Shown in pieces: positions 47,900 through 55,435 of a stretch of 64,000 nt of DNA. The position numbers and the translations under genes were made by a program. Every line of letters starts with the position of its first letter. The stretch's first letter is position 1. Source of the stretch: JAAURB01 sp049647265 (GTDB taxonomy: Bacteria > Cyanobacteriota > Cyanobacteriia > Cyanobacteriales > Microcoleaceae); NCBI GenBank assembly GCA_049647265.1, contig JBARXJ010000048.1, positions 558,001 to 622,000 of the forward strand, written 5' to 3'. The notes under the pieces were generated by a model, which was given only the letters and a program-made list of their open reading frames with translations, made no database searches and was not told the origin of the DNA.

Positions 47900-48702
47900 T
47901 ACTGTCTCCTGACTCCTGACTCCTCAATTATGGCTGTTGTTAATCCTTCTAGGGTATATTCTGTGGCTTGAAGATCGTATCTGCCGAAATATTTTAGGCA
48001 AGCTTCAGAGGTTTGCGGCCCAATAGAAGCGATACAAACTTGACTGATATCGATATTATAGGGTTGAATTAAATCATTAAAATTCTTAACGGTTTTAGAA
48101 CTAGCAAAGGTTAAAATATCAATTTTTTGTTGTTGTAAAGCTGTTAAACTTTCAGCATCAATCTGTTTGGGACAACCTGATTCATAAGCGGGAACTTCAA
48201 TAATATCAGCACCACTTGCAGTTAATTCTTGCACTAACAATTCTCTTCCCCCAGTTTCGACTCGCGGAAATAGTATTTTCTTTCCTTGCAAGGATTCGGG
48301 AAACTCCGCTACTAAAGAATCTGCAATATAATTAGACGGGATAAAATCAGGCTTTAAGCCTTTTTGTTTTAATGTCGCAGCCGTTTTCTTCCCCACCACG
48401 GCAATTTTAATTGTATTTAATTCACCCGTATTTTTACCCTGTTGAAATAAGCGCTCAAAAAAGAATTCTACTCCATTGGCTGAAGTTAAAATTAACCAAT
48501 CCAATGTTTGTAATTGGGCGATTGCAGTATCTAGTGGTTCCCAAGTTGAAGGGGGAGTAATTACTAACGTTGGCATCTCCAAAACTGTTGCACCAACTAA
48601 TTCTAAGAGTTGGCGAAACAGACTTGATTGTCCCGCCGAACGAGTGACTAATATTGTAGTTTTAAATAGGGGTTTTAAATTAATATTAGAATCTTTCATC
48701 AC
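47899..48702 (-). CDS. hemD: uroporphyrinogen-III synthase
   Basis: 267 aa. Closes hydroxymethylbilane to uroporphyrinogen III, the common precursor of heme, chlorophyll, bilins and siroheme. Family features: ILVTRSAGQSSLFRQLLELVGA at the start, DWLILTSANGVEFFF (about 69-83), FPRVETGGRELLVQEL and LTFASSKTVKNF (about 198-209). The extreme C-terminus is repeat-derived. It follows cobA by 7 bases, so siroheme and tetrapyrrole steps are encoded together. Confidence 0.93.
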   Translation of the reverse strand: MMKDSNINLKPLFKTTILVTRSAGQSSLFRQLLELVGATVLEMPTLVITPPSTWEPLDTAIAQLQTLDWLILTSANGVEFFFERLFQQGKNTGELNTIKIAVVGKKTAATLKQKGLKPDFIPSNYIADSLVAEFPESLQGKKILFPRVETGGRELLVQELTASGADIIEVPAYESGCPKQIDAESLTALQQQKIDILTFASSKTVKNFNDLIQPYNIDISQVCIASIGPQTSEACLKYFGRYDLQATEYTLEGLTTAIIEESGVRRQ

Positions 48703-48709
48703 AGTCTAT

Positions 48710-49438
48710 TCACTCTTGTTTAAGAAATTCCCGTAAACCCACAACTTCCCCAACCACAATCACACAAGGAGAAAGGATTTGATCGTTGGTTTTTCTCACA
48801 ATATCATTTAATGTTCCCACCCAAACCTGTTGTTGTGGACAACCGCCAGATCGAATAATAGCCACAGGGGTTTGAGGCGATCGCTGATGTCGTTTCAATT
48901 GATTAACAATTTCCCCTATATTCCGTCCCCCCATCAACATGACTAACGTATCAATTTGACTAATTCGTTCCCAGTCTAGGGCTTGGGGATCGTGGGCTGT
49001 CATCACCGCAAAACAGTTACTCATCACCGTATCCGTCAGCGGAATACCAGCCAGCAAGGGCGCGGCTAAAGCCGAGGAAATACCCGGAACCACCTCAAAC
49101 GTACAGTTTGCCGCTTTTAAGGCCTGAATTTCGGCGCTAGTGCGTCCAAAAATAAACGGATCGCCCCCTTTTAGCCGTACGACCAAATCTCCTTGTTGAC
49201 AATAATGAACCAATAAACGATTAATTTCCGTCTGAGGTGTACTGGGTTGTCCGCCTCGTTTCCCCACATTCAACAGCAGACAACTCGACCTTACCCACCC
49301 TAAAATTGATTCATCGACTAATGCATCATAAACTAAAACTTCCGCCATTTGAATCAGTCGTTGCGATCGCACTGTTAAATAGTCCGCCTCTCCCAACCCC
49401 GCACCCACAATATAAACTTTGCCTTTTTTTAAGTTCAT
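48710..49438 (-). CDS. cobA: uroporphyrinogen-III C-methyltransferase
   Basis: 242 aa. Adds two methyl groups to uroporphyrinogen III to give precorrin-2, leading to siroheme or cobalamin. Motifs: KVYIVGAGLGEADYLTVR (P-loop-like GAGLG where GAGPG is usual), VRLKGGDPFIFGR (about 88-100) and VVPGISSALAAPLLAGIPLT. There is no HemD or SirC fusion; HemD is encoded separately downstream. Confidence 0.95.
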   Translation of the reverse strand: MNLKKGKVYIVGAGLGEADYLTVRSQRLIQMAEVLVYDALVDESILGWVRSSCLLLNVGKRGGQPSTPQTEINRLLVHYCQQGDLVVRLKGGDPFIFGRTSAEIQALKAANCTFEVVPGISSALAAPLLAGIPLTDTVMSNCFAVMTAHDPQALDWERISQIDTLVMLMGGRNIGEIVNQLKRHQRSPQTPVAIIRSGGCPQQQVWVGTLNDIVRKTNDQILSPCVIVVGEVVGLREFLKQE

Positions 49439-49681
49439 GATGTGCTTGTTAGAGTTTGTGATTTATTAATTTACCATAGACAACACAGCAGATCCGTTTG
49501 TATTGAGGGTGATTTTTATCAAGATGCGGTTTGAAAATTGTCACACAGGCTTTTTATCTTTTTTTTTTCTTCGCCATAATTAATACTAATTCTCCTAAAC
49601 GTAGCCAATTGTTCCCGGTATGACAATCGACAAACTGGCTTTATCACTTAGGTGAATACAATTTTTATTGAGGAGTTACCT

Positions 49682-50458
49682 ATGACTTTTGCAATTCCCT
49701 TTGCTCAGTTTAGTGCTGGGTTGGTTTTGTTATTATTATTAGCCTTTAGTGTATTGCACTGGCTATCAATTCCGGCGGGAAGCTTTCTAGATTGGGTAAT
49801 TGCAGGCGGGATATTTTGGTGGTTGATGTTAATTGTAACGGTTCCTTGGAATATTCATTTTGATGCGAAGGAAGTATTAGCAGAAGCCGAAGAATCTAAA
49901 AAGAAAAACATTCATGTTGATTTAAAACAGCTTAGTTATGTTCAACTATTAGCCCGTCGTTCTTTATGGATTGCCATTGCATTGCACTTAAGTTCTGCTA
50001 TCGGTTTATATACTTTAGCGATAACCGGAATTAGTGTAGTCGGTTATATTGGTTCGGGGGCGGCTTTATTGCTGACAATATTACGTCCTGCCATTCGGAC
50101 TTATCAATATATTGTGGCGCGTTTATCGATGGTGCGGCGAGAATTTAGTTATCCGCGTCAAGACGTTTTAGAACTGAGAAAACGGTTTGATTCTATTGAA
50201 ACCCAAGTTCAAAGTTTAATGCATAAGTTAAACCCAGGAAACCCTAGTTCTTGGGCAGCAAGCCAGGAAAAACAGCAAGGCATATCTCAGAAACATTTAA
50301 CTCGTTTAGCCTCAGAATTAGAAATGCTAAAAGCTAAAAATTCATCAGAACATCGTCAACTTTCACGGGCAACAGAAACCGCGATCGCACAACTCAGTAC
50401 AGATGGAGAATTCCTGCATCATGCCCGAGAAATTATCCGCTTTTTTAAAGATGCTTAA
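49682..50458 (+). CDS. membrane protein with coiled-coil tail (258 aa)
   Basis: Start at ATG 49682, eight bases after GAGGAG; an upstream GTG at 49652 is less likely. About four membrane helices (about residues 5-50 and 90-145) are followed by a cytoplasmic coiled coil (about 160-235). No family is recognised beyond a general cyanobacterial resemblance. It stands alone between the cobA and toxin-antitoxin regions. Confidence 0.6.
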   Translation: MTFAIPFAQFSAGLVLLLLLAFSVLHWLSIPAGSFLDWVIAGGIFWWLMLIVTVPWNIHFDAKEVLAEAEESKKKNIHVDLKQLSYVQLLARRSLWIAIALHLSSAIGLYTLAITGISVVGYIGSGAALLLTILRPAIRTYQYIVARLSMVRREFSYPRQDVLELRKRFDSIETQVQSLMHKLNPGNPSSWAASQEKQQGISQKHLTRLASELEMLKAKNSSEHRQLSRATETAIAQLSTDGEFLHHAREIIRFFKDA

Positions 50459-50477
50459 ACTGACTTTTTTGTGAGAT

Positions 50478-50746
50478 TAAAGTCGTTTTAGTAACTCATC
50501 ATACTCGCTATGTGTACCAATCCAAAATCAGTAAATTCGACCAGACTCTAATAAACCTAGAACCCGGTAATTAAGACTGATACGAACAGAGTAAATGGGT
50601 TGTTTTTGGCTAACTCGTTTAAATTGAAGGCTTGGATGATAGGGATCGTTACGCCAAAGCTGATAAGTTTTAGCAGCAATTTCTTGAATGGATATAGGAA
50701 GATTATTAAGTCGCTTACGAAAAGTTTCGGTGACACTAGATTCCAT
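50478..50746 (-). pseudogene. RelE/HigB-like toxin gene with a premature stop
   Basis: The first 72 codons encode a typical small toxin (MESSVTETFRKRLNNLP, FKRVSQKQPIYSVRISLNYRVLG). A TGA then interrupts it, and the same frame continues FWIGTHSEYDELLKRL to a TAA at 50478-50480. In homologues this stretch reads like VWFWIGSH, so the stop probably arose from a Trp codon (TGG to TGA). It is two bases downstream of a frameshifted antitoxin gene. Confidence 0.75.
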
Positions 50747-50748
50747 TT

Positions 50749-50914
50749 TTACAAGGGAAAAATATCATCCAGCACAACAGTTTCACGCCCTGGTAATTTC
50801 CTGACGTACCATTGTAGCAATTTGATCCCACTGTTCATCGGTTGTGGAGGTAAAACGAGTTTCCCATTTTTGTTCATCTTCTAATTCAGCAAGAAGTTGT
50901 AAAAGTTCTGTCAT
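50749..50914 (-). pseudogene. antitoxin gene with a frameshift, partner of the toxin
   Basis: From ATG 50914 the frame encodes MTELLQLLAELEDEQKWETR and TSTTDEQWDQIATMVRQEI, then stops at 50783. Another frame supplies the missing end, GRETVVLDDIFPL, finishing with TAA at 50749-50751, two bases before the toxin start. An indel near codons 36-43 explains this. Too short and disrupted to appear as a gene by length, it is recognised from its position and pattern. Confidence 0.65.
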
Positions 50915-50981
50915 TTTTGAATAGTAGCAAATACTGCAATTTTGTACAATGTCTTAATTTTATCCGAAATTCAGACTTAGC

Positions 50982-52343
50982 TTACAATAATCCGGCAGTT
51001 TGATACAATTGTTGCATCAGAGTATAAATTCGAGTTCCATAGTTTAAATCCTCTGACCAGCGACCACTCAGTTGATCGAGAGAAGGCGCAATTCCTCGGG
51101 TAATTAAATCAAATCTCGGGTCAACTTTAACCTGCACTAACGGTTCTCGACTGGCGTATGCTTTCAGGTGTTGAATATGCGCTCTCACACCCATTCTAGG
51201 AGAAGAAAACGTCGCAATGTCTGCCATTCCCCCAACAGTTGCCAGTCCCGCAAAATTATGATCTGTTGCCCTGCCAATACCGCCAAACCGTAAAAAGTCA
51301 GTTTCTAAACACATTTGACAAAAAGCAATATCATGATTCACCCCTTCGATTTCGGCTTCTTCAAAATATAGTTTAATAATCTCGGGGAAGCGATACATAT
51401 AGGTGGAATGATGGGATTTTAGAAAAATACTCAGATTATTTTTATTAGTCTTACCCCGTCCCATAATCAGCTTGATTAACTGGAAATCGGCCCGATATTT
51501 AGAGTTAATGATAATAATCGGTTGACGATCATCCCAATGAATGGATATGCCAAAATCTTTTAAATCGATAGCTTTAATATAAACAATTTGACGATGTTTT
51601 ACCCGGCGAATTCTTTCGGTTTGTGAGAAATTAATTCCCAAATGATCGATTAAATCAATTGGTAAATAAGCGTTTCCTTGAATTAAAATTCCTTGTTCTG
51701 GATAAGTATAACCATTCAAATTAATTCCAATCGTTGCATAAACTGGCGTTGAAGTGGAGAATGCCAAATCTGAATTAAAATGATCTTGATAACTCCAGGT
51801 AGCGATCCCTTCTGCCAGTCCTCGGGCGATCGCCCGCCGTTGCATTTGGATTAAAATCCGATCTTGGGCATTAGTAAAATAGCCCATTTCAATATATAGT
51901 GAAGGAATACTCAACCAGCGACAAAAGCCGATAGAACCTAGGGGGGTTTGGCTATCGGAGACAATGCCACGATTGGGAAAAGAGGGGACGCGCCGCAATA
52001 AAGCGGTTAAAATAGTTTGAGCATCCCGTTTACGTTCTGCATTATCGGCAATATGAAAAATGCTGATACCTCGATGGGCGGAATTAGCAGATATTGCGGT
52101 TTGCAGTTCAATAGCGACATCGGTTGTGTGACAATGGTGATTAATCCAATTAATCCGATCCACTGGGTTAAAATCATCTCCGACGATATAAACGCTTAAC
52201 CCGCGCGATCGCAATTCTGCGGCGACAAAGTCCCGTAACCCAATCATTTCCTGTATGGCTGTAGTTCCCCCGATCGATATCCCAGACGGTTGCAGGTTTG
52301 ATCCGATCCCTTCTTGTCCAGCCGATAAAAAAATTCTTCCCAT
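50982..52343 (-). CDS. amidase_3-like and glucosaminidase protein, zinc ligands altered
   Basis: About 453 aa from ATG 52343. Residues about 1-185 follow the cyanobacterial N-acetylmuramoyl-L-alanine amidase pattern, but both zinc His are Gln: IFLSAGQEG (usually SAGHxG) and IELQTAIS (usually EIHADA). The catalytic Glu in SLYIEMGYFTN and the middle Glu remain. A copper-amine-oxidase-like N-domain segment (about 200-290) is followed by a glucosaminidase domain (about 310-453, DIAFCQMCLETDFLRFGG). No signal peptide seen. The amidase activity is doubtful, while the glucosaminidase may be active. Confidence 0.75.
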   Translation of the reverse strand: MGRIFLSAGQEGIGSNLQPSGISIGGTTAIQEMIGLRDFVAAELRSRGLSVYIVGDDFNPVDRINWINHHCHTTDVAIELQTAISANSAHRGISIFHIADNAERKRDAQTILTALLRRVPSFPNRGIVSDSQTPLGSIGFCRWLSIPSLYIEMGYFTNAQDRILIQMQRRAIARGLAEGIATWSYQDHFNSDLAFSTSTPVYATIGINLNGYTYPEQGILIQGNAYLPIDLIDHLGINFSQTERIRRVKHRQIVYIKAIDLKDFGISIHWDDRQPIIIINSKYRADFQLIKLIMGRGKTNKNNLSIFLKSHHSTYMYRFPEIIKLYFEEAEIEGVNHDIAFCQMCLETDFLRFGGIGRATDHNFAGLATVGGMADIATFSSPRMGVRAHIQHLKAYASREPLVQVKVDPRFDLITRGIAPSLDQLSGRWSEDLNYGTRIYTLMQQLYQTAGLL

Positions 52344-52351
52344 CTTCAATG

Positions 52352-52735
52352 ATGTCAAACTGTCAAGCAGCGTTTGTCACGTTAGCCGATCCAAATATTG
52401 AACGACTTGTGGCATTCTACACCCAACTGTTCGCAATTCAACCTCAAACTTTTATCCCTGATGTTTATGCAGAGTTTAAGCTGACAGGGTTACGACTGGG
52501 GATCTTTCAACCTAAAGCGGATAATGCAGCGGAATTTAGCCATCAAACCCACACCGGGATGAGTTTATGTTTAGAAGTAGAAAGTTTAGAAACCGCGATC
52601 GCAATATTACAAAAATTAGGTTATCCCCCACCTGGAGACATTATGACGGCTTCCCATGGCAGAGAATTTTATGGTTATGATCCAGCCGGAAATCGTATTA
52701 TTTTCCATCAGTCCTCAGCCAGTAGTCTGTCGTGA
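52352..52735 (+). CDS. VOC (glyoxalase/bleomycin-resistance) family protein
   Basis: A 127-aa vicinal-oxygen-chelate protein from ATG 52352 (ATG 52349 is adjacent). It has the beta-alpha-beta pattern with AFVTLADPNIERLVAFYTQLF, EFKLTGLRLGIFQP and FYGYDPAGNRIIFHQ, the last typical of the metal-site strand. Substrate unknown. The start lies 8 bases from the divergent amidase-like start. Confidence 0.85.
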   Translation: MSNCQAAFVTLADPNIERLVAFYTQLFAIQPQTFIPDVYAEFKLTGLRLGIFQPKADNAAEFSHQTHTGMSLCLEVESLETAIAILQKLGYPPPGDIMTASHGREFYGYDPAGNRIIFHQSSASSLS

Positions 52736-52751
52736 CGTTACATGTAACGTC
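52734..52751. repeat. 18-bp perfect palindrome at the VOC stop codon
   Basis: GACGTTACATGTAACGTC is its own reverse complement and begins inside the TGA stop. No T-run follows, so it is not a normal intrinsic terminator. It may bind a dimeric protein. Confidence 0.5.
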
Positions 52752-52870
52752 TGTACAGTAGTCAGTAGCGCAAAGTGCGGTCTTGGGGGTTCCCCCCATG
52801 AGCAACTTTGTAAGAGAGTCAGTAGCATCCTACGTCTGTACAGAAGCTTGTCAATAGTGTAAACGGGGAT

Positions 52871-52983
52871 AGTACCCAATTGATGAATTTAGGGGTCAGA
52901 AAATTAGGAAAACATTCAACATGAAGGAAGACGGTGATACGGTGATACGGAAGAAGTAGTACCCCATTGATGAATTTAGGGGT
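52871..52983. repeat. 26-bp direct repeat pair
   Basis: AGTACCCAATTGATGAATTT plus AGGGGT occurs at 52871-52896, and again with one mismatch at 52958-52983, separated by 61 bases. The region is non-coding and rich in repeats, including GGTGATACGGTGATACGG. Confidence 0.7.
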
Positions 52984-52986
52984 GGG

Positions 52987-53274
52987 TTAAAAAATGTAAT
53001 CGACTAAGATATAAATCCCCATTAATAAGAGTAAAATAGCGATGATAGTGGTGGGTTGAAATCGGTGGGGTGGGGCGATAACTTCCCGAATTAACATTGA
53101 ACTCGATGATCCGACCACATAGCTAAGACAGAGAACTAAATAAGGCCAACTCCCTGTAATACTCCAGGAAAATAGTAAAAATATCGCCAGTATTAACATC
53201 ACCATCTCAATAAATTGAGGCGGATTATACTGAGTTGAAGCCACTAAGGTTTGCCACCAATGCCAAGATCTCAT
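52987..53274 (-). CDS. small membrane protein (95 aa)
   Basis: About three membrane helices (about residues 22-40, 42-62 and 76-94). A Trp-rich start (MRSWHWWQTLV) is notable. No family recognised. Confidence 0.55.
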   Translation of the reverse strand: MRSWHWWQTLVASTQYNPPQFIEMVMLILAIFLLFSWSITGSWPYLVLCLSYVVGSSSSMLIREVIAPPHRFQPTTIIAILLLLMGIYILVDYIF

Positions 53275-53364
53275 AGAAATGCTTTCTTGTAGATATTGTG
53301 AAGCTGTTGCTGATTAAAAGTTGATTTTAGCTTAATTTAGGATAGTTCTATACCGATACACCCG

Positions 53365-53574
53365 TTAATCATCTAATGTTCGGAGTCCGGCTAAAATTCC
53401 GATGCCTAAAATTAACAACGCTAAAGCCCAGATCACAAAAGTAGGAATGGCGGTAATGACCCCAAACCCTTTCAATAAAATAATTACAGCTACCGCAACT
53501 AAGGCTATTCCTGCTGTAGCCAACAAAATGGTAACGGTTGTATCAGACTTGCGAGGATTACTCATAAATGACAA
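53365..53574 (-). CDS. small two-helix membrane protein (69 aa)
   Basis: Two hydrophobic helices (about 15-38 and 42-62) joined by a short turn, with a basic cytoplasmic start (SNPRKSDT) and an acidic end. No family assigned; small membrane proteins like this are common in cyanobacteria. Confidence 0.55.
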   Translation of the reverse strand: MSFMSNPRKSDTTVTILLATAGIALVAVAVIILLKGFGVITAIPTFVIWALALLILGIGILAGLRTLDD

Positions 53575-53662
53575 ACGCTTAAGTTTCGATCTTAAAACAA
53601 AGCTTATTACACTTTAGCTTACAGGATGCGCCATTGACGCACCCCAGGTATAAAAAAATTTG

Positions 53663-54517
53663 TTATGCTGCTGCCCTCTCCAAAGGTTCGGCCTCTACAA
53701 TACGCCGTCCTACTGCTGCTGCTACAGATTTTAATTCTGTCACTAATATTGTCATTTCTTCTAAAGATAACGCCTGTCTGGCATCAGAGACAGATTTTTC
53801 CGGTTGAGGATGACATTCAATCATCACCCCATCGGCCCCAGCGGCTACGGCGGCTTTGGCTAAATTTGCTACTAATTCTCGTTTACCCGCTGCATGAGAT
53901 GGATCGACAATAACAGGTAAATGGGTTAACTGTTTTAAGCCCACAACCGCGCCTAAATCTAATACATTACGAGTATAACTATCAAAGCTACGAATACCCC
54001 GTTCACACAATATCACCTGAGAATTGCCGCCACTGAGAATATATTCAGCAGCCAGTAAGAATTCTTGTATCGTTGCAGATAAACCTCGTTTGAGAATAAC
54101 AGGTTTATTGACTTGTCCGACGGCTTTAAGTAACTCAAAATTCTGCATATTCCGACTACCAATTTGCAACACATCCACCGCATCGACAATGGCTTCGAGT
54201 TGAGGAATAGACATCACTTCCGTTACGAAGGGGATATTGTAACGTTGACGAACTTGCTTAAAAATAGTAATTCCTTCCGGGCCAAGACCTTGGAAGGAAT
54301 AAGGAGAAGTTCGAGGTTTATAAACCCCACCCCGTAATAGTTGGACGGGAATAGTTGACAAATGACGGGCGGTTTGTTCCATTTGGTCTAAACTTTCGAC
54401 GGTACAGGGACCACCAATAATTAGTAGTTCTTTTCCCCCCACCTGAATTTGAGGCGTAATATCAATCACGCTTTGTTGAATTGCATCAGATTTTGAGACG
54501 AGTTGTGTATCAGACAT
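53663..54517 (-). CDS. aroF: DAHP synthase, class I beta type
   Basis: 284 aa. Condenses phosphoenolpyruvate and erythrose 4-phosphate, the first step towards Phe, Tyr and Trp. It follows the AroA/AroF type I beta pattern (GGPCTVESLDQMEQTA, LLRGGVYKPRTSPYSFQGLG, LKRGLSATIQEFLLAAEYI, VIVDPSHAAGKRELV). There is no ACT or chorismate-mutase regulatory domain, so feedback at the protein level is not evident. A long leader with two aromatic leader peptides and terminators lies upstream (54552-54885). ACAGGAAAC is the ribosome-binding site. Confidence 0.95.
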   Translation of the reverse strand: MSDTQLVSKSDAIQQSVIDITPQIQVGGKELLIIGGPCTVESLDQMEQTARHLSTIPVQLLRGGVYKPRTSPYSFQGLGPEGITIFKQVRQRYNIPFVTEVMSIPQLEAIVDAVDVLQIGSRNMQNFELLKAVGQVNKPVILKRGLSATIQEFLLAAEYILSGGNSQVILCERGIRSFDSYTRNVLDLGAVVGLKQLTHLPVIVDPSHAAGKRELVANLAKAAVAAGADGVMIECHPQPEKSVSDARQALSLEEMTILVTELKSVAAAVGRRIVEAEPLERAAA

Positions 54518-54551
54518 GAAATATGTTTCCTGTAAAAGTTAATGAGTCATT

Positions 54552-54580
54552 AAAAAACCCGGAACTTGTTGGGTTCCGGG
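54552..54580 (-). terminator. intrinsic terminator 2 in the DAHP synthase leader
   Basis: On the transcript: CCCGGAAC, a seven-base loop, GTTCCGGG, then a run of six U. An eight-pair GC-rich stem plus U-run is a typical intrinsic terminator, lying about 35 bases before the aroF start, so it must be bypassed for expression. Confidence 0.85.
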
Positions 54581-54616
54581 CCAGAGACAAATCAGCACAA
54601 TTGCTTACCCGGAACC
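54572..54616 (-). promoter_or_regulatory. antiterminator pairing for terminator 2
   Basis: GGTTCCGGG (54608-54616 on the minus transcript, the last codons of leader peptide 2) is complementary to CCCGGAACC (54572-54580), which is also the 5' arm of terminator 2. The two pairings exclude each other, the hallmark of an attenuator. Confidence 0.8.
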
Positions 54617-54667
54617 TGTTAGGGGGTAAAAATAATAGCCATAAAACCAAAAATTAAATTTAGTCAT
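54605..54667 (-). CDS. aromatic leader peptide 2
   Basis: A 20-codon ORF reading MTKFNFWFYGYYFYPLTGSG and ending in TAA at 54605-54607. Codons 4-14 contain four Phe, four Tyr and one Trp. The last codons (GGT TCC GGG) form the antiterminator arm, so ribosome position decides which hairpin forms: stalling at aromatic codons leaves the arm free, while a ribosome at the stop codon covers it. Short length hides it from ordinary gene callers. Confidence 0.8.
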   Translation of the reverse strand: MTKFNFWFYGYYFYPLTGSG

Positions 54668-54708
54668 TGCTGTAAATGTGTTTGAGTCGGATTAAGAGTT
54701 TGACCATT

Positions 54709-54736
54709 AAAAAACCGCAGAGGCTGGTCTGCGGTT
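54709..54736 (-). terminator. intrinsic terminator 1 in the DAHP synthase leader
   Basis: On the transcript: AACCGCAGA, loop CCAGCC, TCTGCGGTT, with a U-run. A nine-pair stem if the A-U closing pairs are counted. It lies just after leader peptide 1. Confidence 0.8.
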
Positions 54737-54780
54737 CACCTAGAGTTGCCATGGAAAGCATTGACTCACTCTGGGTGAAC
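54734..54780 (-). promoter_or_regulatory. upstream hairpin between leader peptide 1 and terminator 1
   Basis: GTTCACCCAGAG (54769-54780) pairs with CTCTAGGTGAAC (54734-54745), 11 of 12 bases. The 5' arm is the last codons of leader peptide 1. The 3' arm shares only its last three bases with the stem of terminator 1, so competition is weaker than in the second attenuator and this hairpin may be a pause or protector hairpin. Confidence 0.6.
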
Positions 54781-54822
54781 TTTGCTAAACCAAAAATAAA
54801 AATAACGACTCCGGGTAAGCAT
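54766..54822 (-). CDS. aromatic leader peptide 1
   Basis: An 18-codon ORF reading MLTRSRYFYFWFSKVHPE and ending in TGA at 54766-54768. Codons 7-12 are six aromatic residues in a row (Tyr, Phe, Tyr, Phe, Trp, Phe). It precedes terminator 1 as leader peptide 2 precedes terminator 2. Confidence 0.75.
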   Translation of the reverse strand: MLTRSRYFYFWFSKVHPE

Positions 54823-54856
54823 TGATATATTGCTGATTTTAATAACTCTTAGACTC

Positions 54857-54885
54857 AGGCTAGCAAACTGTTGGGGTAACGTCAA
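54857..54885 (-). promoter_or_regulatory. promoter for the DAHP synthase leader
   Basis: On the minus strand TTGACG (54880-54885) is followed after exactly 17 bases by TAGCCT (54857-54862). The -35 is near consensus and the -10 is weak. Transcription would begin near 54850, giving a leader of about 330 nt that holds both short ORFs and both terminators. Confidence 0.5.
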
Positions 54886-54912
54886 CCTTTTTATCAGAGA
54901 CTCGGTGAGGAA

Positions 54913-54952
54913 GTGAGGAGGTGAGGAGGTGAGGAGGTGAGGAGGTGAGGAG
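54913..54952. repeat. octanucleotide tandem repeat (GTGAGGAG)5
   Basis: Five perfect 8-bp units with degenerate flanks, followed by ACGGGCGTGAATACTGTCTC, which resembles part of the dispersed palindrome family. Confidence 0.8.
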
Positions 54953-55011
54953 GTGACGGGCGTGAATACTGTCTCCTAACTCAAGATCAGCCTTAAGACA
55001 TAGATACTAAC

Positions 55012-55040
55012 TTGACACGAAGTACAAGTTTCTGTTACAT
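55012..55040 (+). promoter_or_regulatory. promoter of the psb35-like gene
   Basis: TTGACA (55012-55017), 17-base spacer, TTACAT (55035-55040). The gene starts 43 bases further on, after CAGGAAT. Confidence 0.55.
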
Positions 55041-55082
55041 TTATTTACATAAGTTAAAAAAAGTTCAGGAATAATATTATCT

Positions 55083-55295
55083 ATGGTATTTTTAATCGCA
55101 TTATTAGTCGTGGGCTGGGTTGCTGGTATTGTCATCGGTACAATGGCTTACTTCCGAGGCGAACAAACTAAGCCGATTCATGCCCGTAACTGGAATAGTG
55201 ACTCTTTTGAAGCGTTAGCTGAGTCTATTACTGGCACAGAAACAAATTTAGCTGAACGTGTCCCTGCCTATGTTTATGTCAGTGATCGAGTGTAA
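55083..55295 (+). CDS. psb35: photosystem II assembly protein Psb35-like
   Basis: A 70-aa protein with one N-terminal membrane helix (about residues 2-24, LIALLVVGWVAGIVIGTMAY), followed by YFRGEQTKPIHARNW and a soluble tail. The helix-plus-RNW pattern fits the cyanobacterial Psb35 (Ssl2148-like) family, reported in photosystem II assembly complexes with CP47 and high-light-inducible proteins. The assignment rests on this short motif. Monocistronic, with its own promoter. Confidence 0.65.
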   Translation: MVFLIALLVVGWVAGIVIGTMAYFRGEQTKPIHARNWNSDSFEALAESITGTETNLAERVPAYVYVSDRV

Positions 55296-55435
55296 TTTAA
55301 GATATTATTTCAACCTCAATCAGTAGGGTGCGTACATCACGCACCTAATTTTTTATTTGCAATAATTATATTTTTATAGGATGTTGTCTGTAAAAAGGTA
55401 AAGCCTCAGTATTTTAAGAGTAAATCTACTGTCTC

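Noticed and set aside
54709..54736. Terminator 1 as the end of an upstream minus-strand gene
   Set aside because: No gene lies upstream on that strand before tsaB at 55436, while a leader ORF and a promoter do.
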